Below are positions 1-9,025 of a stretch of 64,000 bases of DNA, in pieces (positions within the stretch are counted from its first letter, which is position 1; the number at the start of each line of letters is the position of its first letter). Below the pieces are notes generated by a model. It ran no database searches and was not told where the DNA came from. It saw only the letters and a list, made by a program, of their open reading frames with translations. Origin of the DNA: Rhodanobacter sp. 7MK24 (lineage in GTDB: Bacteria; Pseudomonadota; Gammaproteobacteria; Xanthomonadales; Rhodanobacteraceae); the NCBI RefSeq assembly GCF_014842995.1, contig NZ_JACYXL010000002.1:124001-188000 (forward strand). Reading direction: 5' to 3'. The position numbers and the translations under genes are program-made.

Positions 1-2856
1 GTACTGCCGTTGGGCTGCCTGATCGCGGCCAACCGCACGCTGCACGCGCTGCTGTGCGCGCAGCACGATCGCCACCGCCGGCGCGCGGAACATGCCGACG
101 CGGCGATCGCGGCGAAATCCGCCGCGCCAGCGGTCACCGCGCCCTTGAGCGAAGAGGAACGCACGGCCGGCACGCCGGAACAGGCCGCCGCCCTGCTCGC
201 CGCCACCCGCGACGGCGACATCGAGCGCGCGCTTGCCCTGGTCGAGGCCGGTGCAAACCCGGACACCGCGCCGCTCGCCGGCGACCGCGACCAGCGTCCC
301 GTGCTGATGCTCGCCGCGCTGCTGCCGGACACGCGCCTGCTGCGCGCGCTGATCGCCAAGGGTGCGGACGTCAACCGTGCCAGCGGCGGCCTCACCCCAC
401 TGCTCGCCGCCACGCGCGACAGCCTGCACGGCCGGGCCGAGGCGGTGATGACCCTGCTCGCCAACGGCGCCAATCCGCTTGCTGCCGACGGCGAGGGCCG
501 CACCGCGCTGCACGGCGCCGTACTCGGCGAGGAACCGATGGTGGCGGCGATGCTGCTTGACGCCGACGCACCGATCAATGCACTGGATCGATCCGGCACC
601 AGCCCGCTCGCGGCCGCCTGCCGCGCCGCCAACTGGCCGCTGGCGAAATTCCTGCTTGAACGCGGCGCCAAGCCGGCGCTGGCCAACGGCGAGCCCGCGC
701 TGGTCGCCGCAGCCGGCATCGCCGACGACGATCCCGCCGGCGTGAAGTTGTTGCTCAAGCATCGTGCCGCGGTGAATGCGGTGGATACGCGCCGCCGCAG
801 CGCACTGATCGCGGCCGCCGCCGAAGGTCACGAACAGATCGCCCGGGCGCTGTGTGCCGCCGGCGCCGACGCCACGCTGGCCGACCAGCACGGCAGCACG
901 GCGCTCATGGAGGCCGCACGCGCAGGCGCAGTGGGCATCGTGCAGCGGCTCGCCGAAGCGCAGCCCGACGCGCGCGCGCGCGACAGCCATGGCCGCGACG
1001 CACTCACCCTTGCCTGCCAGTCGCCACGCGCGCATGCGGACACCGTGCGTGCGCTGCTCGCGCTGGGTGCCGAACCGAAGGCACCCGGCAGCGACGGCCG
1101 CAGCGCGCTCGACCATGCTGCGGCCACCGGGCGTTGGGATCTGGTTGCTCTGCTCGATCCGGAAACCCCGTTGCCCGCCAGCATCGGCCAGGTCGCGTTG
1201 TCCAGCGGCGCCGACACGCCGGCGCACCTGCTCGACGCGCTGCGCTTCGGTCACTGGGCCATCGTTTCCGGCTTCGCCGCGCGCGTGCAAACGTGGCCGC
1301 AGGCGCAGCTCGCCCAGCTCTACCTCGACCTCGCCCAGCCGGGCCAAGGTCAGGCGCGACGCTGGTTGCTGGATCACGGCCTCGATCCCGAAGCGCGCCT
1401 CGCCGCGCAGCAGCTTGACGACGAACACGGCGACGAGACCGTCCTCGCCGATGACGAACGCTCCGCATTGCCGCCGCTGGGCCGCCGCTTGTTCGATGCC
1501 CTGCTGCTGCAACTGCCTGCCGCCATCGAAGCCGTGATCGACCTGTTGCACGCCGGCGCCACGCCGGCGGGCGCCGGCCTGCTGGCGCAGGCGCTGCAAC
1601 GTCTCGGCGGGTCCGCGCGGGGCACGGCGCTGGCGCAGGCACTGCTGGAGCGCGGTGCCGATCCCTTCGGGCCCGATGCACGCGAGCGTACGCCGCTGCA
1701 GCTCGCCGCGGTGAACGGCCAGCTCGAACTGCTGCATGTCCTGCTTGCGCGCGGCTGCAACCCGAACTGCCGCGACCGCGACGGCCGCACGCCGTTGTTC
1801 GCAGCGCTGGAACACGGCGAAGCCGCGCTGCCGATGGTGCGCCTGTTGATCGCCCACGGCGCCGACGCCGAATCCACCGACGCCAATGGCGAGACGCCCT
1901 TGGGCCTGGCGCTGGAGCATCCTGCCATCGAGCGCTGGCTGGACTGGGGCCATTGGCCGCGCCCGCGCCGCCCCCTGCGCGCCAGCGATCTGCCTGCGGC
2001 CGCGCAAGCCGGCGCATTGACCGCCGTACAACGCCTGCTGGAACTGGGCTTCGCCGTCGACACCGTCGATGCGCACGGCGCCAGCGCGCTGTTGCATGCA
2101 TGCGGCGCCGGCCATGCCGAGATCGCCGCCTGCCTGCTCGACGCCGGTGCCGATCCCGCGCTGGCCGCCGCCAACGCCATCACTCCGCTGGCAGCCGCGG
2201 TGGCCGGCGGCCGCGAAAGCACCACTGCCCTGCTGCTGGAACGCAAGGCCGAAGTCGATCAGCGCCTGCCGAACCAGGGTACCGCCCTGATGGTGGCCGC
2301 CGCGATGGGACGCCCCGAGCTGGCGGAGGTGCTGATCGCCGCCGGCGCCGACGTCAATGCCGTCGACTCGCATGGACACAGCGCATTGCACGCCGCTGCG
2401 CAGTACGGCTTCGAGCACAACGACAGCCTGCGCGCGCGCCGCCTGCTCGACGTGCTGCTCAAGCACGGCGCCACCGTCGACCGCGCCGATGGCGAAGGCA
2501 AGACGGCGCTGCTGCTGCTGCTCGGCGCCTCGCAACGACCCGGCAGCGAATGCGACGCCACCCATCTGGGGGCACTGGTGCCCGCGCTGCTGGAAGCCGG
2601 TGCCAACGTGGCGCATGCCGACCAGCGCGGCGTTACGGCCTTGCACGCCTGCGCCATGCACACCCTGCTGGCACCAGCCCGCGTGCTGCTGTCGCGCGGC
2701 GCGGATCGCGCCGCCACCGACGCCTTCGGCCGCACCGCCGCCGACGTGGCCCGTCAACTGGGCTTCGTGGATATCGCGCACGAACTCGCCGTGCGCACCG
2801 GCGCGATCCCCAGCGTGCGGCAAACCCTGCGCCAGCCGGCCCAGTCGGCGGAGTGA
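1..2856 (+). CDS. Ankyrin-repeat protein, 5' end outside the window
   Basis: The reading frame is open from the first base, so the gene probably begins upstream. A TTG at position 10 is the first start-like codon but is not convincing. The first residues seen are hydrophobic (PLGCLIAANRTLHALL) and may be the end of a membrane segment. After a basic linker, almost all of the remaining 900 or so residues are ankyrin repeats of the form TPLxxAAxxGxxxxVxxLLxxGADxN, with one less regular stretch near residues 400-520. Such repeats form a protein-binding solenoid; no catalytic domain is visible. The stop is directly followed by the stop of the convergent glycosyltransferase gene with no spacer. The family assignment is secure; partner and role are unknown. 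Confidence 0.9.
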   Translation, partial: VLPLGCLIAANRTLHALLCAQHDRHRRRAEHADAAIAAKSAAPAVTAPLSEEERTAGTPEQAAALLAATRDGDIERALALVEAGANPDTAPLAGDRDQRPVLMLAALLPDTRLLRALIAKGADVNRASGGLTPLLAATRDSLHGRAEAVMTLLANGANPLAADGEGRTALHGAVLGEEPMVAAMLLDADAPINALDRSGTSPLAAACRAANWPLAKFLLERGAKPALANGEPALVAAAGIADDDPAGVKLLLKHRAAVNAVDTRRRSALIAAAAEGHEQIARALCAAGADATLADQHGSTALMEAARAGAVGIVQRLAEAQPDARARDSHGRDALTLACQSPRAHADTVRALLALGAEPKAPGSDGRSALDHAAATGRWDLVALLDPETPLPASIGQVALSSGADTPAHLLDALRFGHWAIVSGFAARVQTWPQAQLAQLYLDLAQPGQGQARRWLLDHGLDPEARLAAQQLDDEHGDETVLADDERSALPPLGRRLFDALLLQLPAAIEAVIDLLHAGATPAGAGLLAQALQRLGGSARGTALAQALLERGADPFGPDARERTPLQLAAVNGQLELLHVLLARGCNPNCRDRDGRTPLFAALEHGEAALPMVRLLIAHGADAESTDANGETPLGLALEHPAIERWLDWGHWPRPRRPLRASDLPAAAQAGALTAVQRLLELGFAVDTVDAHGASALLHACGAGHAEIAACLLDAGADPALAAANAITPLAAAVAGGRESTTALLLERKAEVDQRLPNQGTALMVAAAMGRPELAEVLIAAGADVNAVDSHGHSALHAAAQYGFEHNDSLRARRLLDVLLKHGATVDRADGEGKTALLLLLGASQRPGSECDATHLGALVPALLEAGANVAHADQRGVTALHACAMHTLLAPARVLLSRGADRAATDAFGRTAADVARQLGFVDIAHELAVRTGAIPSVRQTLRQPAQSAE

Positions 2857-3939
2857 TCAGGCCACTGCCTGCCAGCGCGCATGGCGCGTCGGCGGCAGAC
2901 CGCACCAGGCATCGGCGACCTGTTCCACGGTGAGCGCATCCACCCGGCTACCGTGCGGGGGGCCGCCCAGCACGGTCACCACGCTGCCCGGCGCGGCGCG
3001 CGGCGCCCAGTGCGCGGGCGAAACTCCGCCGAACATCACCACCAATGGGCAACCCATCGCAGCGGCAAGATGTGCCGGCCCGGTGTCCACCGACACCATA
3101 CTGTGCGCACAAGCCAGCAAGGCCTTCAGCCGCATCAACGGCAGTTCGTCGGCGACCGACAGCACGGCCTCGCTGGCCGCGATGGCACGAATGCTTTCCA
3201 GATAGTCGGCTTCCCGCGGGCAGCCGCACAGCAGCACCCGCGCCGAAGGCAGCGTTTCCAGGATGGTCCAGGCCAGTGCCGCCCATTGCTGCAGCGGCCA
3301 CGCCTTGTCGTCCTGCTCGATCGCACGCACGCCGTTCCAGCGCAAGGTGCGCTTGTTGGCCGGCTGCAGCAGCACCAGCGGATGGCCATACAGGCCGCGC
3401 GCACGCAGCCAGCGCTCGCAATCGGCACGTGCCGCCGCGTCCACCCGCAACTGCGGTGCGGCACCGGGGTCGACCACCAGCGTGTCACAGCGGCCGCGGA
3501 ATGCGGATGGCGTGCAATCGCCGAAACGCAGCAGATGGTCGACCCAGTGCTCGTGTTCCCGCAACGACGTGTCGACCAGATAAGCGCAGTGCGTCGACGG
3601 CACGCCGGCCAGCCTGAGCATGCGCTGGACCCGCAACAACGCTCGCGGCTGCGGCTCGCACACGTATACCGGCGCATCGCGCCGCTGGCGCAGCCAACCG
3701 ATCGCACGCCACTGTTCGCGGCTGAGCAGCAACGGCCGGTGCGGTGTCTGCAGCGCGGACACGTCGGCTACCTCGGGTTGATCCGCATACAGCCCTTGCG
3801 GCCACGTGCCGATCGCAAGCAGGTCGCAAGGCTCGCCGTAGCGCTGCTGCAACTTGTGCAGCAACGGCTGCAGCAGCACGGTATCGCCAAGGCGGCCGAA
3901 GCGGATGACCAGCGGATGCGGCGAGGTAGGCATGCACAT
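2857..3939 (-). CDS. Glycosyltransferase family 9 (heptosyltransferase-like)
   Basis: A 360-residue protein of the ADP-heptose:LPS heptosyltransferase family, which adds heptose or a similar sugar to the lipopolysaccharide core on the cytoplasmic side of the inner membrane. The N-terminal Rossmann half opens with VIRFGRLGDTVLLQPLL. The C-terminal half carries the family's donor-binding motif SVDTGPAHLAAAMGCP followed by LVVMFGG. Two ATG codons (3939 and 3933) lie close together without a clear Shine-Dalgarno sequence, so the exact start is open. It stands alone, without other LPS genes beside it, so the sugar and acceptor cannot be told. waaC/F/Q-type paralogs cannot be separated by eye, so no symbol is given. 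Confidence 0.88.
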   Translation of the reverse strand: MCMPTSPHPLVIRFGRLGDTVLLQPLLHKLQQRYGEPCDLLAIGTWPQGLYADQPEVADVSALQTPHRPLLLSREQWRAIGWLRQRRDAPVYVCEPQPRALLRVQRMLRLAGVPSTHCAYLVDTSLREHEHWVDHLLRFGDCTPSAFRGRCDTLVVDPGAAPQLRVDAAARADCERWLRARGLYGHPLVLLQPANKRTLRWNGVRAIEQDDKAWPLQQWAALAWTILETLPSARVLLCGCPREADYLESIRAIAASEAVLSVADELPLMRLKALLACAHSMVSVDTGPAHLAAAMGCPLVVMFGGVSPAHWAPRAAPGSVVTVLGGPPHGSRVDALTVEQVADAWCGLPPTRHARWQAVA

Positions 3940-4030
3940 CGCAACGCCGCGTACGGAGCTTCGTTGACAGCAGGAATTTACGCGCGCGGAAATCCTTCAG
4001 GCATCGCAAGATCAAGCGACGGTCCGCGTG

Positions 4031-5866
4031 TCAGTCCTGGCTCGTCAACGGCGTGGCGGGATCGCGTTCGCGCGCTTCGCGCGCCTGCGGTTCGTTGTCC
4101 GCTTCGAACAGCTTGTCCAGTTCGGCCAGTGCTTCCTTCGTGGTCTGCACCAGCTTGGCTTCGTCGTCGTAGACGAGGTATTGGGCCTTGATGAGCTCGG
4201 CGTCCTGCCGGCGGAAGCGTTCGACGCGATCCATCGCGCGTTCGGGCGTCAGGCCCAGCGCGATCAGCGCCTGCTTGGTCATCTTGAGGCTGGAATAAAG
4301 CGTCTCGCGGATTGGCTCATCCACGCCGAGGTCCATCAGCCGCCACACGTGCTGACGGTTGCGCGCGCGGGCCACAATCTTCAGATGCGGATACATGCGC
4401 CGCACCACGCGTGCCACGTGCAGGCTGGATTCCGGCTCGTCGCTGGCCAGCACGAACACCTCGGCCTTGTCCGCCTGTGCGGCGCGCAGCAGTTCCGGGC
4501 GCGCGGGATCGCCATAGAAGATGTCGTTCCAGCGGCCGAAGCGGCGTATCAGGTCCATCTGCTCGACCGAATGATCCAGTGCCACGAACGGAATGCCTTC
4601 CGCGCGCAGCACGCGTGCCACGATCTGTCCCATGCGGCCGTAGCCGGCGATGATGACCCGCGGCGAGTGCGCCACGATGGTGTCGAAATCGCGTGCCGGC
4701 TGGCGCACCTTGCGCGCCCCCAGCAGCTTCGCCAGTGCGGCCACCAGCAGCGGGGTCAGCGCCATCGACAGGGTGATCGCCAACACCAGCAGATTGTGCT
4801 GGCGCGCGGCGATCAGCCCTTGCCCGTCGGCGAGCTTGAGCACCACGAAAGCGAACTCGCCGCCGCAAGCCAGCAACACCGCGAGGCGCAGCGCATCGCC
4901 GCGCTCCAGGCCGCCCACGATCCGCCCCAGCGGCCACAGCAGGGCGCCTTTCAGCAGCAGCAGGGCGGCTACCAGCGCCAGTACCTGCAAGGGCGAGCGC
5001 AGCAGCAGGGAGATGTCCATCGACATACCCACGCTAATGAAGAACAAGCCAAGCAGCAAGCCCTTGAACGGCTCGATGTTGGATTCCAGCTCATGACGGT
5101 ATTCCGAGTCGGCCAGCAGCACGCCGGCGAGGAACGCGCCCAGCGTCACCGACACCCCGGCCATTTCCATCAGCAAGGCCACGCCCATCACCACCAGCAG
5201 CGCGGTGGCAGTGGACACCTCCACAGCCTCCGCCTTTGCCACGAAGCGGAACACAGGGCGCAGCAGATAGCGGCCACCCACCACCACGGCAACGATCACG
5301 CCCACCGTGCGCAACGCACCGACGAGATCGAAACCGTGGCTGGTCGTGCTGGCGAGGAACGGCACCGCGGCGATCAGCGGGATCGCCGCCAGATCCTGGA
5401 ACAGCAATATCGCGAAGGCCTGTCGTCCATAGGCGGTGCCAGCTTCCTTTCGCTCGCCGAGTATCTGCAGGCCGAACGCGGTGGACGACAGCGCCAGGCT
5501 GCCGCCCACGATCAGCGCCGCGCCCGGCGTGAATCCGAGCAACCACCATGCGACCACGCCGATCATTGCGCTGGTTGCCAATACCTGGAGCAAGCCGGTG
5601 CCGAACACCGAGTGCCGCATCACCCACAAGCGCTGCGGCGACAGCTCCAGGCCGATCACGAACAGCATCAGCACCACGCCGAACTCGGAGATCGCGGCGA
5701 TGCCGCCGTTGTCGGCCACCAGCCGCAGTGCCTGCGGTCCGATGGCGATGCCGGCCAGCAGATAGCCCAATACCGCGCCCAGCTTGAAACGCTTGGTCAG
5801 CGGTACCGCGATCACGGTAGCCAGCAGGAACACTACGGCCACCTGCAGGAAATGATGGCTGTCCAC
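4031..5866 (-). CDS. Kef-type K+/H+ antiporter with TrkA-N domain
   Basis: A cation:proton antiporter of the CPA2 family (KefB/KefC-like), about 611 residues. Residues 1-380 form roughly a dozen membrane helices, including GLELSPQRLW and an LFFISVGMSMD segment typical of the family. Residues 390-510 are a cytosolic RCK/TrkA-N nucleotide-binding domain with VIIAGYGRMGQIVARVL. The tail is charged. The frame is open to 5932, but I chose the GTG at 5866 because GGAG lies 5 bases before it and translation from there (VDSHHFLQVAVVFLL) begins directly before the first helix. Family members release K+ during electrophile stress under glutathione control. No KefF/KefG-like partner is adjacent. Confidence 0.9.
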   Translation of the reverse strand: MDSHHFLQVAVVFLLATVIAVPLTKRFKLGAVLGYLLAGIAIGPQALRLVADNGGIAAISEFGVVLMLFVIGLELSPQRLWVMRHSVFGTGLLQVLATSAMIGVVAWWLLGFTPGAALIVGGSLALSSTAFGLQILGERKEAGTAYGRQAFAILLFQDLAAIPLIAAVPFLASTTSHGFDLVGALRTVGVIVAVVVGGRYLLRPVFRFVAKAEAVEVSTATALLVVMGVALLMEMAGVSVTLGAFLAGVLLADSEYRHELESNIEPFKGLLLGLFFISVGMSMDISLLLRSPLQVLALVAALLLLKGALLWPLGRIVGGLERGDALRLAVLLACGGEFAFVVLKLADGQGLIAARQHNLLVLAITLSMALTPLLVAALAKLLGARKVRQPARDFDTIVAHSPRVIIAGYGRMGQIVARVLRAEGIPFVALDHSVEQMDLIRRFGRWNDIFYGDPARPELLRAAQADKAEVFVLASDEPESSLHVARVVRRMYPHLKIVARARNRQHVWRLMDLGVDEPIRETLYSSLKMTKQALIALGLTPERAMDRVERFRRQDAELIKAQYLVYDDEAKLVQTTKEALAELDKLFEADNEPQAREARERDPATPLTSQD

Positions 5867-6235
5867 GTGCGCTCCGGTCCGTTTGTAGGGGTTGATTATT
5901 TCACGCTGGTCGGAGGTGTGCGGTTGGGACACCTGCGTAACGGACTGGCAGTCCGGTTTCGCCGTCGCGGGTGAGGGAGGGAGCGGGGTTCATGTGCCTC
6001 CTCGCCAAGGCCTGGCGGGGCACTGAATGCCCTGCCGCAAGGAGCGGGCGGTTCCGGACGCCTGCCGTCGGGTAGAACCACCCTGTTCGCTGCGAAAGCG
6101 CGAAAGCCACGGTCGCGGACTCGAACCTCCCTTCAAGAAAAGAGAACCTCGAACGCGTGATCGCCAGCACGCTCTCATCCGCCATTCATGCCGGGTGCTC
6201 CCCCGCACCACCAGACCATGGGATGATCCCCGACC
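5867..6235. other. Intergenic region between divergent genes
   Basis: About 370 bases lie between the antiporter start and the cyclotransferase start. A short perfect hairpin (CGGACT-GGC-AGTCCG) lies near 5942-5956, and another (CGCCA/TGGCG) near 6003-6017. A GAACCTC motif occurs twice near 6122 and 6147. I find no convincing gene, tRNA cloverleaf or terminator. It should contain the two divergent promoters, but no strong -35/-10 pair stands out. Confidence 0.4.
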
Positions 6236-7018
6236 ATGAAAACCCTAGCCGCCATCGCCGCGCTCGCTGTCGCCCTTGTCGCCCCGTTGCAGGCGCAGGA
6301 TTCCATCCCCGTGTACGGCTACCGCGTGGTGCACAGCTATCCGCACGACCCCAAGGCCTATACCGAAGGCCTGCTCTACCTGGATGGCCATCTCTACGAG
6401 AGCACCGGTCAGGTGGGCAACTCCACCGTGCGCAAGGTGGACCTGCAGACCGGCAAGGTGCTGCAATCCGCGCCGACGCCGTGGCCGGACTACGGCGAAG
6501 GCATCGCGGTGTGGAAAGACAAGCTGATCCAGCTCAGCTGGCAGAACCACGAAGGCTTCATCTACGACCTCGCGACCCTGAAGCCGAATGCGCGCTTCCC
6601 CTATCCCGGCGAAGGCTGGGCGCTCACCGGTGACGGCAAGCGTCTCTATATGAGCGACGGCACGCCGACGATCCGCATCCTCGACCCGGACACGCTGCAG
6701 CAGACTGGCCAGATCGCGGTGACCGCCGACGGCCAACCGCTGGCCAACATCAACGAACTGGAATGGGTGAAAGGCCAGATTTACGCCAACGTGTGGCTGA
6801 CCACGCGCATCGCGCGCATTGATCCGGCCAGCGGCAAGGTGGTCGGCTGGATCGATCTCGCCGGCCTGGTTCCGCCGGCAGACACGCTGGCCGACCCCGT
6901 CAACGACGTGCTGAACGGCATCGCCTACGATGCCCAGCACGACCGCCTGTTCGTCACCGGAAAGTGCTGGCCGAAGCTGTACGAGATCAAGCTGGTGCCG
7001 CCTAAGCACGTGCGCTGA
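6236..7018 (+). CDS. Secreted glutaminyl-peptide cyclotransferase
   Basis: Predicted to convert N-terminal glutamine of peptides or proteins to pyroglutamate, releasing ammonia. The 260-residue protein has a signal peptide of about 20 residues (KTLAAIAALAVALVAPLQAQ), so it acts in the periplasm or outside. The rest is the five-bladed beta-propeller of the plant-type glutamine cyclotransferase family, shown by the conserved segments HDPKAYTEGLLY, YESTGQVGNSTVR, NINELEWVKGQIYANVW and DVLNGIAYD near the C-terminus. Length is normal. The gene is monocistronic, with the LysR gene converging on its 3' side. Confidence in family is high; its natural substrates are unknown. Confidence 0.92.
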   Translation: MKTLAAIAALAVALVAPLQAQDSIPVYGYRVVHSYPHDPKAYTEGLLYLDGHLYESTGQVGNSTVRKVDLQTGKVLQSAPTPWPDYGEGIAVWKDKLIQLSWQNHEGFIYDLATLKPNARFPYPGEGWALTGDGKRLYMSDGTPTIRILDPDTLQQTGQIAVTADGQPLANINELEWVKGQIYANVWLTTRIARIDPASGKVVGWIDLAGLVPPADTLADPVNDVLNGIAYDAQHDRLFVTGKCWPKLYEIKLVPPKHVR

Positions 7019-7125
7019 AAACACCACACGCCTGAAGACACCCTGGTCGCATGGCCGGTGCGCGGCGGCCTTGCCTTGACCGGAGCGCCAGGCATCCGCA
7101 CACCGGGTGCGCTCCTGCGGTGCAA

Positions 7126-8001
7126 TCACTCCGCCGCCAGCGCGCGCCGGATGATGCCGGCCAGTTGCGCCACCGCCGGCGAGGGTTCCGCCTCGGCACG
7201 GTGCAGCGCCAAACCGAGCATGGGCAACGCAGGCAATCCCGCCTGCTTCGCGGTCAATGCGCGCACGTTCTCCGGCAGGCCCAGCGATGTGCGTACGCTC
7301 ACGCCCAAGCCTGCATTCACGGCTGCCCAGGTTCCGGCAAGACTGGTGCTGCTGAAGGCGATGCGCCAAGCGATGCCCGCGCGATCCAGCGCCGCGATGG
7401 CCGCACTGCGCAGCAGGCAGGGCGATTCCAGCATCACCAGCGGCAACGGTTCGCCGCGCTCTTGGAGTTTCATCGGCGCGTCGGCCGCCACCACCCAGCG
7501 CATCGGCCAGCGCCCTTCGCGTTCGGCATGCGGACTTCCCGCGCCGGCTTCCCACGCCAGCGCCAGGTCGAGCTTTCCCTTGTTCACGCCATCGAGCAGC
7601 TCCGCATTGCGCGCGATGCGTGCCTCGATACGCAACTTTGGGTGCGTCCGCGCGAAGCGGCCGAGTACTGCGGGCAGCAGGCTTTCACCAAAGTCCTCCT
7701 GCATGCCCAGCCGCACGCGCCCTGCCAGTTCCACGCCGCGGATCGCGGCGACGGCTTCATCGTTCAACTCCAGCAGGCGCCGCGCATAGCCAAGCATCGC
7801 TTCGCCCGCCTCCGTGAGCGCCATGCCGCGCCCAGCCTTGCGCAACAGCGGCGCGCCGGCTTGCCGTTCCAGCTTCTTGAGCTGCGCGCTCACCGCAGAA
7901 GTGGAGCGGTTCAGGCGTTCGGCCGCCTGCGCGAAGCTGCCCAGTTCGATGCCGGTGGCAAAGCTCCGCAGCGTATCGATGTCGAGGTTGACGCGAGGCA
8001 T
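7126..8001 (-). CDS. LysR-family transcriptional regulator
   Basis: A 291-residue regulator with an N-terminal winged helix-turn-helix (DTLRSFATGIELGSFAQAAERLNRSTSAVSAQLKKLE) and a C-terminal periplasmic-binding-protein-like effector domain. LysR proteins usually activate a divergent gene when bound to a small effector. Here the divergent operon (decarboxylase-like protein, DUF4865 protein, tautomerase) starts 107 bases away, so that operon is the expected target. The intergenic space holds an AT-rich inverted repeat fitting a LysR site. The effector cannot be predicted from sequence. Confidence 0.92.
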   Translation of the reverse strand: MPRVNLDIDTLRSFATGIELGSFAQAAERLNRSTSAVSAQLKKLERQAGAPLLRKAGRGMALTEAGEAMLGYARRLLELNDEAVAAIRGVELAGRVRLGMQEDFGESLLPAVLGRFARTHPKLRIEARIARNAELLDGVNKGKLDLALAWEAGAGSPHAEREGRWPMRWVVAADAPMKLQERGEPLPLVMLESPCLLRSAAIAALDRAGIAWRIAFSSTSLAGTWAAVNAGLGVSVRTSLGLPENVRALTAKQAGLPALPMLGLALHRAEAEPSPAVAQLAGIIRRALAAE

Positions 8002-8019
8002 GGCAATGATCCTATTTTT

Positions 8020-8045
8020 CGGGATTATCGATATCGAATTTCCCG
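8020..8045. promoter_or_regulatory. Candidate LysR-binding inverted repeat
   Basis: CGGGA (8020-8024) and TCCCG (8041-8045) flank an AT-rich centre containing the palindrome TATCGATA (8026-8033). It lies between the divergent LysR gene and its likely target operon, where autoregulatory LysR sites normally sit. This is a sequence-based guess without a known consensus for this regulator. Confidence 0.4.
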
Positions 8046-8107
8046 ATTTTCAGGATTATCATCGAGCGCTATCGTGGCCCCGTCAAATCCCGCATGAGAC
8101 TGCCCAC

Positions 8108-8434
8108 ATGGCCCACGACCCGCAATACGCACACAAGAGCATTGGCGACATTGCCCCTAAACTCGCCGCCCTCACCGATGACGTGCTGTTCGCCGACGTC
8201 TGGTCGCGCACTCAGCTTCGCCCGCGCGAACGCAGCATCGCCACGGTGGCGGCACTCGTCGCCCTGAACCGCACCGAGCAACTGCCGTTCCACCTCGACC
8301 GCGCCCGCGACAACGGTCTCGAAGACGAGGAACTGGTCGAACTCATCACCCACCTCGCGTTCTATGCCGGTTGGCCCTGCGCGTTCTCGGCCATCGGCGT
8401 GCTGCGCAAGACGCAGACGGAGCGCGCGCCATGA
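8108..8434 (+). CDS. Carboxymuconolactone decarboxylase family protein
   Basis: A 108-residue protein of the CMD/AhpD-like alpha-helical family. The segment RERSIATVAALVALNRTEQLPFHLDRARDNG followed by ELITHLAFYAGWPCAFSA matches the family. The last part holds only one cysteine, so the CxxC redox pair of AhpD is missing and a peroxidase role is unlikely. The ATG at 8108 gives normal family length; longer versions of the frame run into the regulator's intergenic space. Its stop overlaps the next start (ATGA at 8431-8434), marking translational coupling. Related proteins decarboxylate ring-cleavage lactones, but here the substrate is unknown. Confidence 0.85.
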   Translation: MAHDPQYAHKSIGDIAPKLAALTDDVLFADVWSRTQLRPRERSIATVAALVALNRTEQLPFHLDRARDNGLEDEELVELITHLAFYAGWPCAFSAIGVLRKTQTERAP

Positions 8435-8994
8435 TCGCGATGCAATACACCATCACGCTGCCTGCCGGTTACGACATGGCCATCATCCGCCGGCGCATCG
8501 CGGACAAGGGCCATCTGCTGGACGACTTTCCCGGCCTCGGGTTCAAGGCATGGCTGTACGCCCTGTGCGACGACGGCGAATTGCCCGGCCGCGACAATCT
8601 CTACGCACCGTTCTACCTATGGCGCGACAGCGCGGGCATGAACGCCTTCCTCAATGGCGCCGGATTCGCCGCGCTGTCGCAGGATTTCGGACGCCCCGCG
8701 GTGCGCAACTGGATACCGTGGCAGGCGGAACTCGTCCACGATCTGCGCGGCGCAGTCTGCGCCACGCGCGAAATCGCAGTCCTGCCCGACCATGCGGACC
8801 TCGCGGAGTGGCAGCGCAGGGAAGAGGAGTCCACGCATGCCGCCATGGCCGAAGGCGCGCTTGCCGCGATCACTGCCTGCAACCCGGCGGATTGGACGCT
8901 GGCGCGTTTCCGGCTCTGGCCCGAAGTGCGTGCCGACCTCGCTGGCGCAGAATGCCAGGCCTACCGCGTCGGCCATATATCGCAACCTCGATAG
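8431..8994 (+). CDS. DUF4865 family protein
   Basis: A 187-residue protein recognised from memory as the DUF4865 family, which has no established function. It has no signal peptide or membrane helix. Characteristic segments are YDMAIIRRRIADKGHLLDD near the N-terminus, FYLWRDSAGMNAFL, and WPEVRADLAG near the C-terminus. The fold is probably an alpha/beta ABM-like barrel related to monooxygenases, but that is inference. It overlaps the upstream decarboxylase-like gene by four bases and is followed 31 bases later by a tautomerase. This order (LysR, CMD, DUF4865, tautomerase) suggests a small catabolic or detoxification operon. Confidence 0.75.
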   Translation: MIAMQYTITLPAGYDMAIIRRRIADKGHLLDDFPGLGFKAWLYALCDDGELPGRDNLYAPFYLWRDSAGMNAFLNGAGFAALSQDFGRPAVRNWIPWQAELVHDLRGAVCATREIAVLPDHADLAEWQRREEESTHAAMAEGALAAITACNPADWTLARFRLWPEVRADLAGAECQAYRVGHISQPR

Positions 8995-9025
8995 CACCCC
9001 GCACGACACCTACCGGAGAAAACCC

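Noticed and set aside
5940-5960. Possible tRNA fragment near the hairpin CGGACT-GGC-AGTCCG
   Set aside because: No acceptor stem, D-arm or T-arm can be fitted around it; only a single stem-loop is present.
4028-5974. Long plus-strand open frame opposite the Kef antiporter
   Set aside because: Gln/His/Arg-rich composition typical of antisense reading of a GC-rich membrane-protein gene; no start site or homology.
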